This document shows, piece after piece, positions 8,671 to 16,959 of a stretch of DNA of 64,000 nt. How positions within the stretch are numbered: position 1 is the first letter of the stretch; every line of letters begins with the position of its first letter. The stretch lies in the NCBI RefSeq assembly GCF_041477585.1, contig NZ_JBGNYA010000001.1:248001-312000 (forward strand), given 5' to 3'. The position numbers and the translations under genes are program-made. The DNA is from Halobellus sp. MBLA0158 (GTDB lineage Archaea > Halobacteriota > Halobacteria > Halobacteriales > Haloferacaceae). The notes below the pieces were generated by a model, which ran no database searches, had not been told where the DNA came from, and was given only the letters and a program-made list of their open reading frames with translations.

Positions 8671-10662
8671 CTACTTGTCGTGGGTCCGCGATCGGAGTTC
8701 GCCGAGGATCTCGGGGTTGCGGAGCGCGGAGGTGTCGCCCAGGTCCTCGTCGTTGGCGACGGCGCGGAGCAGCCGCCGCATCACCTTCCCCGAGCGGGTC
8801 TTGGGGAGGTCGGGGGTGAAGACGACCGCCGCCGGGATCGCGACCGCGCCGATGGCGTCCTCGACGGCGTCGCGGATGCGCTGTCGGAGGTCGGCCTCTG
8901 GGGCGTCGCGCTCGGGGGCGACGTACGCGTAGATGGCGGTGCCGGTCGACTCGTCGTCGGCGCCGACGACGGCGGCCTCGGCGACGCCCTCGACGCCGAC
9001 GATGGTGGACTCTAGTTCCATCGTGCTGAAGCGCCGCCCGGCGACGTTGACCGCCTCGTCGATCCGACCGAGGAACGTGAGGTAGCCCTCTGCGTCCGCG
9101 ACGGCGCCGTCCTCGGGGTGGTACCGCCAGGGGCCGGCGTCGGGCGACTCCGAGGGAGCGACCGAGTCGGACGAGTCGGCGTCGGCCGCCGTCCGCCGGC
9201 CGTCGCGCGCGCCCCAGCCGGTCCCGTTCGCGAGCGCCCGCGGCATCCCCGGCCAGGGCCGGGTGAGCACGAGCTCGCCGGACTCGCCGGGGTCGACGGG
9301 CTCGCCGCCGGCGTCGACGACGGCCGCGCCGATTCCCGGGAGCGGCCGGCCCGCCGAGCCGGGCTTCATCGGGTCGACGCCGGGGAGCGTCGAGACGAGG
9401 ATCGCGCCGGTCTCGGTCTGCCACCACGTGTCGACGACGGGGCACTCGCCGCCGCCGATGTGCTCGCGGTACCACCGCCAGGTCGGCTCGTCGATGGGCT
9501 CGCCGACCGTGCCCAGGAGTCGGAGGCTGGAGAGGTCGTGGCGGGCGGGGTGCTCCTTCCCCCACTTCATGAACGCGCGGATCGCCGTCGGCGCCGTGTA
9601 GAACACGTCGACGGCGTGGCGGTCGACCAGTTTCCAGAGGCGGTCCTTCTCGGGGTGGTCGGCGGTGCCGCCGTAGAGGACCGTGGTCGTGCCGAGCGCG
9701 AGCGGCCCGTAGACGATGTAGGAGTGGCCCGTGATCCACCCGATGTCCGCCGAGCACCAGTGGGTGTCCTCCGGGCGGATGTCCAGCACCGAGCGCGCGG
9801 TCCAGGCGACGTGCGCGAGGTACCCGCCCGTCGTGTGGGTGACGCCCCGCGGCTCGCCGGTCGTCCCCGAGGTGTAGATGCGGAAGAGCGAGTCGGCGGC
9901 GTCGCGGGCGACGGGGTCGACTTCCGCGCCCGCGTGATCGGCGACGAGGTCGCCGTAGTCGTGGTAGCCCGGGCCGAGGTGGACGCCCTGGCCGAGGTGG
10001 TCGAGCACCACGACCTCGACGTCGTGGTCCAGCGCGAGCCGCGCGTTGTCGGCCTTGTTCTTCTGGGCGATGGCGTCGCCGCGGCGGTAGTAGCCGTCGC
10101 AGGTGACGAGGTACGCCGAGTCCGCGCGGGCCATCCGCTCGGCCAGGGCGTCCGCGGAGAAGCCCGCGAAGACGACGTTGTGGATCGCGCCCAGGCGGGC
10201 GCACGCGAGCATCGCGACGGGGAGTTCGGGCACCATCGGGAGGTACAGCGTGACCACGTCGTCCTCGCCGACGCCGAGGTCGCGGAGCGCCGCGGCGAAC
10301 TCGTTGACCTCGCGGTGGAGTTCGAGATAGGTGTAGCTCCGGGAGTCGCCGAGCGGGCCCTCCCAGACGAGCGCCCGTTGGTTCTTGCGCTCGTCGAGGT
10401 GCCGGTCGACGCAGTTGTAGGAGGCGTTCAGACGACCGTCGGGAAACCACTCGAAGGGCGGCGTCTCGCCGCCGCGGAAGACCGTCTCGGGGTCGTCGTC
10501 CCACGAGAGCAGGTCGCCCGCCCGGCGCCAGCAGTCGGGCCACTCGGACTCGAACGCGTCGTACACGTCGGGATCGGACACGGTGGCCTGCCGGCGGAAC
10601 CACTCCGGCGGCGGGATGCGCTCGCCCCCCAGTCGGGGCCGACCCGAGCCCTCTCCTGTCAT
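8671..10662 (-). CDS. acs: acetyl-CoA synthetase (AMP-forming), copy 2
   Basis: A 663-residue paralogue of the first acs, with the same motif set: YTSGTTGEPRGVTHT P-loop, DTWWQTETGA pocket and C-terminal KTRSGKVMRRLL. It differs by an insertion of about 30 residues rich in Asp/Ser in the segment after the PWPGMPRAL motif. The reaction is presumably acetate or another short acyl group to its CoA ester; substrate differences from copy 1 cannot be judged. The ATG at 10662 was chosen because the long upstream extension is low-complexity and overlaps the divergent thpR promoter region. It is followed by the regulator gene on the same strand with a 127-bp gap. Confidence 0.93.
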   Translation of the reverse strand: MTGEGSGRPRLGGERIPPPEWFRRQATVSDPDVYDAFESEWPDCWRRAGDLLSWDDDPETVFRGGETPPFEWFPDGRLNASYNCVDRHLDERKNQRALVWEGPLGDSRSYTYLELHREVNEFAAALRDLGVGEDDVVTLYLPMVPELPVAMLACARLGAIHNVVFAGFSADALAERMARADSAYLVTCDGYYRRGDAIAQKNKADNARLALDHDVEVVVLDHLGQGVHLGPGYHDYGDLVADHAGAEVDPVARDAADSLFRIYTSGTTGEPRGVTHTTGGYLAHVAWTARSVLDIRPEDTHWCSADIGWITGHSYIVYGPLALGTTTVLYGGTADHPEKDRLWKLVDRHAVDVFYTAPTAIRAFMKWGKEHPARHDLSSLRLLGTVGEPIDEPTWRWYREHIGGGECPVVDTWWQTETGAILVSTLPGVDPMKPGSAGRPLPGIGAAVVDAGGEPVDPGESGELVLTRPWPGMPRALANGTGWGARDGRRTAADADSSDSVAPSESPDAGPWRYHPEDGAVADAEGYLTFLGRIDEAVNVAGRRFSTMELESTIVGVEGVAEAAVVGADDESTGTAIYAYVAPERDAPEADLRQRIRDAVEDAIGAVAIPAAVVFTPDLPKTRSGKVMRRLLRAVANDEDLGDTSALRNPEILGELRSRTHDK

Positions 10663-10795
10663 CGTCTCATCGTCGGTGCCGGTACGGGCATAAGCCTCCC
10701 GCTCGCGGCGGGAACCGCGGGGACGTCCGGCGCTCGCGGCGGCGCCGGCCGCGCGTCCCGTCGCATTTTCACCGCCGGCGGACGTGCCCCCCGAT

Positions 10796-11356
10796 ATGCG
10801 ACTCTTCGTCAGCATCGACCTCCCGGACCGGCTGGCCGACGCGGTCGCGGCGGCCCAAGAGCGGTTCGCCGGCGCCGAGGGGCTCCGGTTCGTCGATCCC
10901 GAACAGGCGCACCTGACGCTCTTCTTCCTCGGCGAGGTCGACCCGGGGCGGCGCGACGAGATCGAGGCCGCGCTCGACCGCGCCGTCAACGGCGCCGGCG
11001 TCGATCCTTTCGAGCTCCGCGTCGGGGGCTTCGGCGTGTTCCCCGCGATGGACTACATCAGCGTCGTCTGGGCCGGCGTCCGCGAGGATGGGGGTGCCGC
11101 GGCGACGACTCGGCTGGCCGCCGCGGTCGAAGACGAGCTCACGGCGCTCGGCTTCGAGGCCGACGACCACGACTTCACGCCGCACGTGACGCTCGCGCGG
11201 ATGGACGACGCGCGCGGGAAGGCGCTCGTCCAGGACGTCGTCCGCGACGCCGACCCCGACCTCGGCGCGTTCACCGTCGAGGAGATCCGACTGAAGGAGA
11301 GCACCCTCCGCGACGACGGGCCGGAGTACGAGACGGTCGCGTCGTTCCCGCTGTGA
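10796..11356 (+). CDS. thpR: RNA 2',3'-cyclic phosphodiesterase (2H family)
   Basis: A 186-residue protein of the 2H phosphoesterase superfamily (LigT/ThpR), which opens 2',3'-cyclic phosphates on RNA ends. Both catalytic HxTx motifs are present: H39-L-T41-L and HVTLARM near residue 130. It starts MRLFVSIDLPD, the classical N-terminus of this family, which sets the start at 10796 rather than the GTG four codons upstream. It is transcribed divergently from acs copy 2. Confidence 0.93.
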   Translation: MRLFVSIDLPDRLADAVAAAQERFAGAEGLRFVDPEQAHLTLFFLGEVDPGRRDEIEAALDRAVNGAGVDPFELRVGGFGVFPAMDYISVVWAGVREDGGAAATTRLAAAVEDELTALGFEADDHDFTPHVTLARMDDARGKALVQDVVRDADPDLGAFTVEEIRLKESTLRDDGPEYETVASFPL

Positions 11357-11387
11357 GCGGGAGGCGGGCGCGGCGGGGGACAGCGAA

Positions 11388-12320
11388 TCAGTCGGCGGCG
11401 GTATCGGGACCGGGCCGGTCGCGCCACCGCCGCAGTTCCGCGCGGATGGCCGCCCGCTTGACCAGGACGAACCCCACGAAGATGACCGCGAAGCCGGCGA
11501 CAGTCGTCGGCGCGAGCGACTCGCCGAGCGCGAGCCAGCCCGCGAGCGCGGCGAACGTCGGGATCACGTATTCGAGGAGGCTCACCTCGATCGGCCCGAC
11601 GCGCCGGAGGAGCCAGAAGTACAGCGCGAAGCCGCCCGCGCCCGCGACGACCGCCAGGTAGAGGAGCGACGCGACGGCGGCGGGCGTCCAGACCGCGTCG
11701 CCGAGGGACTCCCAGGGGAGGGCCGCGCTCGTCGCGTGGAGGACCGCGGCGCCGACGAGCATCATCCAGGCCTGCTCGGCGACGGTCGGCATCGTCGTGG
11801 GGGCGTCGTGGGTGAGGACCGCCCCGAGCGCGAACGCGAGCGCGGAGGCGAAGACGAGCCCCACGCCGAGGAGGTCCGCGCCCGCCAGCGCCGTCGGATC
11901 GGGGTCCGCGATCGTGACGACGCCGGCGAAGCCGAGGAGGACGCCGACGAGGGAGACGGGCGAGAGCCGCTCGCGGGCGGCGGTGAGGCGGGTCAGCGCG
12001 GGCGTGACGACGGGGATCAACCCGAGCAGGACGGCGGCGACGGCGCTCGTGACGTAGAGCTGGCCGGCGAACAGGAGCGCGTGGTGAACGCCGACGAGGA
12101 GGACGCCGCCGGCGGCGATGGGGCGCCACTCCGCGCCGGCGGGTCGGAGGCGGTCCCCGCGCCAGGCGGCGAGCGCGAAGAGGAGCGCGGCCGCGACGTC
12201 GAAGCGGACCGCGGCGAGCAGCGCCGGCGGAATCGACGCGAGGGCGACCTTCGTCACGGGGAAGGCGGTCCCCCAGACCGCGGCCACGAGGAGGAACGCG
12301 AGGATCGTGCGGCGACGCAT
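11388..12320 (-). CDS. EamA/DMT family transporter
   Basis: A 310-residue membrane protein with about ten hydrophobic segments arranged as two tandem EamA repeats, the signature of drug/metabolite transporters (YdcZ/RhaT/RarD relatives). Segments such as VAAVWGTAFPVTKVAL and WLALGESLAPTTVAGFAVI are typical of the start and end of these repeats. A basic C-terminal tail follows. The substrate is unknown, with amino acid or metabolite efflux common for the family. It is convergent with thpR and divergent from rpl39e. Confidence 0.88.
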   Translation of the reverse strand: MRRRTILAFLLVAAVWGTAFPVTKVALASIPPALLAAVRFDVAAALLFALAAWRGDRLRPAGAEWRPIAAGGVLLVGVHHALLFAGQLYVTSAVAAVLLGLIPVVTPALTRLTAARERLSPVSLVGVLLGFAGVVTIADPDPTALAGADLLGVGLVFASALAFALGAVLTHDAPTTMPTVAEQAWMMLVGAAVLHATSAALPWESLGDAVWTPAAVASLLYLAVVAGAGGFALYFWLLRRVGPIEVSLLEYVIPTFAALAGWLALGESLAPTTVAGFAVIFVGFVLVKRAAIRAELRRWRDRPGPDTAAD

Positions 12321-12445
12321 ACCGCCGCGGAGGCGGGGTGCGGAGTTGAATGGCTCGAATCCGTTCGGTGATGTCCGCGGGCGGACGCGTCGCCGACGGT
12401 GCGGGGGCTGAGAGGCGCTCGCACGCCCCGGCGGCGAAGGAACAA

Positions 12446-12453
12446 GATTTTAT
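12446..12453 (+). promoter_or_regulatory. TATA box of the rpl39e operon
   Basis: GATTTTAT lies about 30 nt upstream of the rpl39e ATG in an otherwise GC-rich gap, at the position expected for an archaeal TATA box with a nearly leaderless transcript. It would drive rpl39e, rpl31e and aIF6. Confidence 0.55.
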
Positions 12454-12479
12454 GCGGTCCGGGGATAGAGGCGAGCACT

Positions 12480-12632
12480 ATGAGCAAGAAGTCCAAGGCC
12501 AAGAAGAAGCGCCTGGCCAAGCTGGAGCGTCAGAACACGCGCGTTCCCGCCTGGGTGATGATGAAGACTGACATGGAAGTCACGCGCAACCCCAAGCGCC
12601 GCAACTGGCGGCGAAGTGACACGGACGAGTAA
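12480..12632 (+). CDS. rpl39e: large ribosomal subunit protein eL39
   Basis: A 50-residue, strongly basic protein matching archaeal/eukaryotic eL39 ([19 protein letters not shown] start, [10 protein letters not shown] near the end), which lines the polypeptide exit tunnel. Its basic composition stands out from the acidic proteome around it, as expected for an rRNA-buried protein. It is followed after 2 nt by rpl31e and then aIF6, the conserved archaeal gene order. Confidence 0.97.
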   Translation: MSKKSKAKKKRLAKLERQNTRVPAWVMMKTDMEVTRNPKRRNWRRSDTDE

Positions 12633-12634
12633 GG

Positions 12635-12913
12635 ATGAGCGCCAGCGACTTCGAGGAACGCGTCATCACGGTACCGCTCCGGGACGTCAAGGCCGAGCCC
12701 GCTCACGCACGCGCGGGCAAGGCGATGTCCCTGATCCGCGAGCACCTCGCACAGCACTTCTCGGTCGACGAGGGCGCCGTCCGCCTGGACCCCTCGCTCA
12801 ACGAGACGGTGTGGGCCCGGGGGGACCAAAAGCCCCCGAGCAAGCTCCGGGTTCGCGCCGCCCGGTTCGACGAGGACGGCGAGTCCATCGTCGAGGCGGA
12901 GCCCGCCGAATAG
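12635..12913 (+). CDS. rpl31e: large ribosomal subunit protein eL31
   Basis: A 92-residue eL31 protein ([23 protein letters not shown] core, [13 protein letters not shown] motif, basic KLRVRAARF strand) that sits near the exit tunnel of the large subunit. The acidic C-terminal tail is usual for haloarchaeal versions. It is tightly packed between rpl39e (2-nt gap) and the aIF6 gene (1-nt gap), indicating co-transcription. Confidence 0.97.
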   Translation: MSASDFEERVITVPLRDVKAEPAHARAGKAMSLIREHLAQHFSVDEGAVRLDPSLNETVWARGDQKPPSKLRVRAARFDEDGESIVEAEPAE

Positions 12914-12914
12914 C

Positions 12915-13580
12915 GTGCTCCGCGCCTCCTTCGCCGGGTCGCCGTACGTCGGCGTCTTCGCCCGCGCGACGGATCACGTCCTCATCGTCCGTTCGGACGC
13001 CGACGACGATGTCGTCGACGCGATGACCGACGAGCTCTCGGTCCCGGCAGTGGCCACCACGGTCGGCGGCTCCGGCACCGTCGGCGCGCTCGCGGTCGGC
13101 AACGAGAACGGGATCCTCGTGACGAGCCAGGCGACCCGGAGGGAGAGAGAGGCGATCGAGTCGGCGGCGGGCGTCCCCGTCGCCGAGCTCGCGGGGCAGA
13201 TCAACGCGGTCGGCAACGTCGTCCTCGCGAACGACTACGGCGCGTACGTCCACCCCGACCTCTCGGACGCGGCCGTCGAGACCGTCGAGGAGGTCCTGGA
13301 GGTGCCCGTCGAGCGCGGGAACCTCGCGGACGTCCAGACCGTCGGGACCGCCGCCGTCGCGACAAACGAGGGCGCGCTCTGTCACCCCAAGTCCCGGGAG
13401 CCCGAACTGGAGGCCCTGGAGGAGCACCTCGACGTCCGCGCGGACATCGGGACGGTGAACTACGGCGCGCCGCTGGTCGGCTCGGGGCTCGTCTGCAACG
13501 CCGCCGGCTACGTCGCCGGCGAGGACACGACCGGCCCGGAGCTGAGCCGGATCGAGGACGCGCTCGGCTACCTGGAGTAG
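12915..13580 (+). CDS. eif6: translation initiation factor aIF6
   Basis: A 221-residue protein of the eIF6 family, a ring of five pseudo-repeats that binds the large ribosomal subunit and blocks premature joining with the small subunit. Repeats are visible, for example [16 protein letters not shown] and [15 protein letters not shown]. It starts with GTG one base after the rpl31e stop, and no better start exists. Its position directly after rpl39e and rpl31e is the conserved archaeal arrangement. Confidence 0.96.
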   Translation: MLRASFAGSPYVGVFARATDHVLIVRSDADDDVVDAMTDELSVPAVATTVGGSGTVGALAVGNENGILVTSQATRREREAIESAAGVPVAELAGQINAVGNVVLANDYGAYVHPDLSDAAVETVEEVLEVPVERGNLADVQTVGTAAVATNEGALCHPKSREPELEALEEHLDVRADIGTVNYGAPLVGSGLVCNAAGYVAGEDTTGPELSRIEDALGYLE

Positions 13581-13698
13581 CGCGCTTTTCTCCCGCCGCG
13601 CGGATTCCGTCCGCGAGACGCGTTCGCGGCCGATTTTCCCCTCCCGCCCGAAAGCCCGAGTAGGAAGATACTTCCCGCTCGCTCGGGAATCCGAGGGT

Positions 13699-13884
13699 AT
13701 GAGTCAGTACGCAGTGAGCGGCCGGTTCCAGAGCCGCGACGGGTTCAGCGAGTTCAACACGGTCGTCGACGCGCCCAACGAGGACGTCGCTCGCGAGCGC
13801 GTCTACGCGAACATCGGGAGCCAGCACGGCCTGAAGCGGACCCAGATCGAGATCGACGGCGTCGCAGAGGAGGCCACAGCATGA
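13699..13884 (+). CDS. rpl18a: large ribosomal subunit protein LX (eL18a/eL20)
   Basis: A 61-residue LX-type ribosomal protein (MSQYAVSGRFQSRDGF start, ASRERVYANIGSQHGLKR-like core with RERVYANIGS). It overlaps the prefoldin alpha gene by 4 bases (ATGA), as in other haloarchaea. The 118-bp upstream gap holds an AT-richer AAGATACTT stretch that could be its own promoter. Confidence 0.95.
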   Translation: MSQYAVSGRFQSRDGFSEFNTVVDAPNEDVARERVYANIGSQHGLKRTQIEIDGVAEEATA

Positions 13885-14339
13885 TGGGCGGCGGCCAGCA
13901 GCAACTCCAGCAGCTCTCCCAGGAACTGCAGGCGATCGACGAGGAGATCGAGGAACTGGAGTCCCAGGTCGAAGAGCTCCAGACCGAACAGACCGAGATC
14001 GACGAGGCGATCGAGGCGATCGGGTCGCTGGAGACGGGCTCGACCGTCCAGGTCCCCCTCGGCGGCGGCGCGTACGTCCGCGCGGAGGTCCAGGACATCG
14101 ACGAGATCATCGTCGGCCTCGGCGCCGACTTCGCGGCCGAGCAGTCCGCCGACGACGCCGTCGAGGCGCTCGAAACCAAGCGCGACGCGCTCGACGACCG
14201 CATCGCGGACGTCCGCGAGGACATCGCCGAGCTCGAAAGCGAGAGCGACGAGCTCGAACAGCAGGCCCAGCAGATGCAACAGCAGATGCAGCAGCAGCAG
14301 ATGCAGCAGATGCAGCAGCAGAGCGGCGACGACGAGTAA
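13881..14339 (+). CDS. pfdA: prefoldin subunit alpha
   Basis: A 152-residue prefoldin alpha subunit: N-terminal coiled coil (about 5-45), a double beta-hairpin core containing VQVPLGGGAYVRAEV and IVGLGADFAAE, and a second coiled coil (about 95-135). It ends in a Gln/Met-rich tail. With the beta subunit it forms the jellyfish-shaped hexamer that hands unfolded proteins to the thermosome. It overlaps rpl18a by 4 bases and is followed 73 bp later by ftsY. Confidence 0.96.
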   Translation: MMGGGQQQLQQLSQELQAIDEEIEELESQVEELQTEQTEIDEAIEAIGSLETGSTVQVPLGGGAYVRAEVQDIDEIIVGLGADFAAEQSADDAVEALETKRDALDDRIADVREDIAELESESDELEQQAQQMQQQMQQQQMQQMQQQSGDDE

Positions 14340-14412
14340 GCGCCCCCAGCGCCGAGTCGGGCCGGATCTCCGGGCCGGCGCGGCGCAAACGCGGTACACG
14401 CGGTAGATCACT

Positions 14413-15591
14413 ATGTTCGACGGACTGAAGAACAAACTCAACAGTTTCCGCGAGGACGTCGAGGAGACCGCCGAGGAGAAGCAGGCCGAGGCCGACGAGA
14501 CCGCGGCCGCCGAGACGGCCGAGGCAGACGCGGACGTCGCGGCCGACAGCGGCGAGGCGACCGACGCCGACGCGGCGGCTGCGGCCGATACCGACGCCGA
14601 CGCCGAGACGGACTCCGAGTCCGAACCGACCGACGGGGCGGGCCTCGCGTCCGAGGAGGCGGCCGCCGCGCTCGACGAAGAGCGCGAGGAGGACGCCGGT
14701 CCCGGTCGGCTCCAGCGCGCCGCCGCCTTCGCCACGGGGAAGGTCATCATCGAGGAAGACGACCTCGAAGACCCCCTCTGGGAGCTGGAGATGGCGCTCT
14801 TAGAGAGCGACGTCGAGATGAACGTCGCCGAGGAGATCCTCGACACCGTCCGCGAGAAGATGGTCGGCGAGACCCGCGCCCAGGTCCAGACGACGGGCGA
14901 GCTCGTCGAGGAGGCGCTCCACGACGCTCTCTACGAGGTAATCAGCGTCGGTCAGTTCGACTTCGACGAGCGGGTCCGGTCGGCCGAAAAGCCCGTGACC
15001 ATCGTCTTCACCGGCGTCAACGGCGTCGGCAAGACCACGAGCATCGCGAAGCTCGCGCGCTACCTCGAAGACCGGGGGCTGTCGGTCGTGATGGCGAACG
15101 GCGACACCTACCGCGCCGGCGCGAACGAGCAGATCAGGAAGCACGCCGACAACCTCGATCAGAAGCTCATCACCCACGAGCAGGGCGGCGACCCCGCCGC
15201 GGTGCTGTACGACGCCGTCGAGTACGCCGAGGCCCACGACGTCGACGTCGTCCTCGGCGACACGGCCGGACGGCTCCACACCTCCAACGACCTGATGGCG
15301 CAGTTGGAGAAGATCGACCGCGTCGTCAACCCCGATATGACGCTGTTCGTCGACGAGGCGGTCGCGGGCCAGGACGCCGTCGAGCGCGCCAAGAAGTTCA
15401 ACGACGCCGCCGAGATCGACGGCGCCGTCCTCACGAAGGCCGACGCCGACTCGAACGGCGGCGCGGCCATCTCCATCGCGTACGTCACCGGCAAGCCGAT
15501 TCTCTTTCTGGGAACGGGCCAGGGCTACGACGACCTCGAACGGTTCGACCCCGAGCGGATGGTCGACCGCCTGGTGGGCGAGGAGCCGTAG
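14413..15591 (+). CDS. ftsY: signal recognition particle receptor FtsY
   Basis: A 392-residue SRP receptor GTPase. It has a very acidic, Ala/Asp/Glu-rich N-terminal A-domain of about 100 residues, then the N-domain helices and the G-domain: GVNGVGKTTSIAKLA (P-loop near 200-208), DTAGR near 282 and TKAD near 345. It docks the SRP-ribosome complex at the membrane by pairing with SRP54, which is encoded 2 kb away. Its place after pfdA is the usual archaeal order. Confidence 0.96.
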   Translation: MFDGLKNKLNSFREDVEETAEEKQAEADETAAAETAEADADVAADSGEATDADAAAAADTDADAETDSESEPTDGAGLASEEAAAALDEEREEDAGPGRLQRAAAFATGKVIIEEDDLEDPLWELEMALLESDVEMNVAEEILDTVREKMVGETRAQVQTTGELVEEALHDALYEVISVGQFDFDERVRSAEKPVTIVFTGVNGVGKTTSIAKLARYLEDRGLSVVMANGDTYRAGANEQIRKHADNLDQKLITHEQGGDPAAVLYDAVEYAEAHDVDVVLGDTAGRLHTSNDLMAQLEKIDRVVNPDMTLFVDEAVAGQDAVERAKKFNDAAEIDGAVLTKADADSNGGAAISIAYVTGKPILFLGTGQGYDDLERFDPERMVDRLVGEEP

Positions 15592-15599
15592 TCGGGCGC

Positions 15600-15857
15600 C
15601 TACGCGTCCCCGTCGGACTGGAACGGCTCGCCGACCGCCGACCGGGGAAGCAGACTCAGGAACTCCAGTTCGAGGTCCTCGCTGGAGGCGAAGCGGTCGG
15701 TGTGGGAGTCCCGAAGCACCTCGTCGACGGTGACCGACCCGTCGGCCAGCCACACGGTCACGTCGCCGCACTCGCGGGCCGCCCGCGACGGCGAGAGCGG
15801 GAAGGAAAGCCCCGAGAAGACCGTGCCGATTCTGTTGAGTCTGATCGATTCTGTCAT
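15600..15857 (-). CDS. small conserved haloarchaeal protein (DUF5789-like)
   Basis: An 85-residue acidic protein that I recognise only loosely as one of the small haloarchaeal families (DUF5789-like pattern: start ESIRLNRIGTVFSGLSFPL, end SAVGEPFQSDGDA). There are no transmembrane segments and no cysteines or obvious active-site residues. It ends 8 bp from the ftsY stop, convergently. The ATG at 15857 is preferred over an upstream in-frame start because it follows an AT-rich promoter-like stretch (15873-15905) at a suitable distance. Confidence 0.7.
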   Translation of the reverse strand: MTESIRLNRIGTVFSGLSFPLSPSRAARECGDVTVWLADGSVTVDEVLRDSHTDRFASSEDLELEFLSLLPRSAVGEPFQSDGDA

Positions 15858-15992
15858 AATCACCCCGTGTACGCTCGATAACATAATAAATGTATATGAT
15901 ATACTTCGGTCGGGCGGCGTCCCCTCAGACAGAACGGAAGCGCGGAGAGACGGGTCCGCGGCGGCGACAGCGACCGCGGGCCCGGACGGCGC

Positions 15993-16688
15993 TCACCGGT
16001 CGGCGGGCGGCCGCTGGACCTCCTCGGCGATCGGTTCGTCCAGCGAGAGGTGCATCGAGAGGTTCGACTGGGTCCGCTCTGTGACCTCGAAGTCGACGTT
16101 GCGGTAGACGGAGATGGCGCGGCGGTTCCCCTTGGCGACGTCGAGCCGGAGCGCGTCGTGGCCCCGGTCCTCGGCGTACGCGATGAGGTGCCGGATCAGT
16201 TCGGAGCCGACCCCGCGGTTCTGGTAGTCGTCGTGGACGAAGATCACGAACTGGGGCTCGTCGGTCCCGGCCGGGACGACGCCGACGTGGCCGGCGATCC
16301 GGCCGTCGTCGGCGGCGACCAGATTCCAGCCCTCATCGGTGAGCCTGATCAGCCACTCCTCGATCTTGGTCCGACTCCCCGGCGGCAGCCCCATCGTCCG
16401 GTTCGTCGCGTCGATGTCTTCGTACATCTCCACGAGCGCGTCGAAGTCGGCCTCCTCGTAGGGCCGCACGAGCAGCGGGACCGCCTCGCCGTCGACGAAG
16501 CGGGGGCACCGCGGCGGACACATCGCCGTCCCGGTACACTCCGACGGATCCCAGTAGCGACACTCGGTGTCGATCGCGGTGTCGGTCTCGATCTCGGGAT
16601 CAGTTCCGGCATCGACGTCGATCTCGGTCTCAGGGTCAGCGCCGGAGTCGAAGTCGGGGTCGGGGTCGTTGGGGCCGGTGTCGGTCAT
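15993..16688 (-). CDS. GNAT family N-acetyltransferase with N-terminal Cys cluster
   Basis: A 231-residue protein. Residues 1-40 are an acidic repeat-like stretch alternating Asp/Glu with Thr/Pro. Residues 43-61 hold four cysteines (C43, C51, C57, C61) in a compact pattern that could bind a metal. Residues 72-220 are a GNAT acetyltransferase with the acetyl-CoA loop Q156-N-R-G-V-G161. The acceptor substrate is unknown. The ATG overlaps the end of a 56-codon ORF upstream (ATGA), possibly coincidental. The GNAT call is solid; the metal site is inference. Confidence 0.88.
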   Translation of the reverse strand: MTDTGPNDPDPDFDSGADPETEIDVDAGTDPEIETDTAIDTECRYWDPSECTGTAMCPPRCPRFVDGEAVPLLVRPYEEADFDALVEMYEDIDATNRTMGLPPGSRTKIEEWLIRLTDEGWNLVAADDGRIAGHVGVVPAGTDEPQFVIFVHDDYQNRGVGSELIRHLIAYAEDRGHDALRLDVAKGNRRAISVYRNVDFEVTERTQSNLSMHLSLDEPIAEEVQRPPADR

Positions 16689-16855
16689 AGCCCGTCCCCT
16701 CCGTCACCGCACGGGCGGGCGTCCCCGGATCTACGCCGTCCCGCCGCGGGAGCGCGTCGGGGGCACGGGACGGGACCGCCGCGGATCGCTGTCGCCGGCG
16801 ACGGCGGGCCCGCTGGGAGGTCGCGACCCCGGACGTGGGCTCGAACGTCGGTCAT
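16685..16855 (-). CDS. possible 56-residue upstream ORF of the GNAT gene
   Basis: An ATG-initiated ORF fills much of the 271-bp gap before the GNAT gene and ends with TGA overlapping the GNAT ATG (ATGA). The product is Pro/Arg/Gly-rich, unlike the acidic proteome, so it may be only a by-product of GC-rich DNA. In favour is an AT-rich element (16885-16894) about 34 nt upstream. I do not recognise the protein. Confidence 0.22.
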   Translation of the reverse strand: MTDVRAHVRGRDLPAGPPSPATAIRGGPVPCPRRAPAAGRRRSGDARPCGDGGDGL

Positions 16856-16868
16856 TGCAGAGGAATAC

Positions 16869-16881
16869 GTCCCTTGGGGAC
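16869..16881. promoter_or_regulatory. short palindrome upstream of the GNAT gene
   Basis: GTCCC-TTG-GGGAC is a perfect 5-bp-arm inverted repeat next to the AT-rich stretch at 16885-16894, inside the gap between the LysE-type exporter and the GNAT gene. It could be a regulator site; nothing else supports this. Confidence 0.3.
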
Positions 16882-16959
16882 ATGTATCTTACTTCGAATA
16901 CCTTCGGACGCGTCGGAGGCGACGCGCCCGTGCGAACGGCGGCTCGGGCGAAGAGAGCG

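Noticed and set aside
9118-11661. An 847-codon plus-strand frame spanning acs copy 2, thpR and the EamA gene
   Set aside because: It crosses three recognisable genes in other frames and is a GC-driven artefact.
13990-14330. Gln/Met codon repeats in pfdA as a simple-sequence array
   Set aside because: They encode the normal low-complexity tail of prefoldin alpha, not an independent repeat element.
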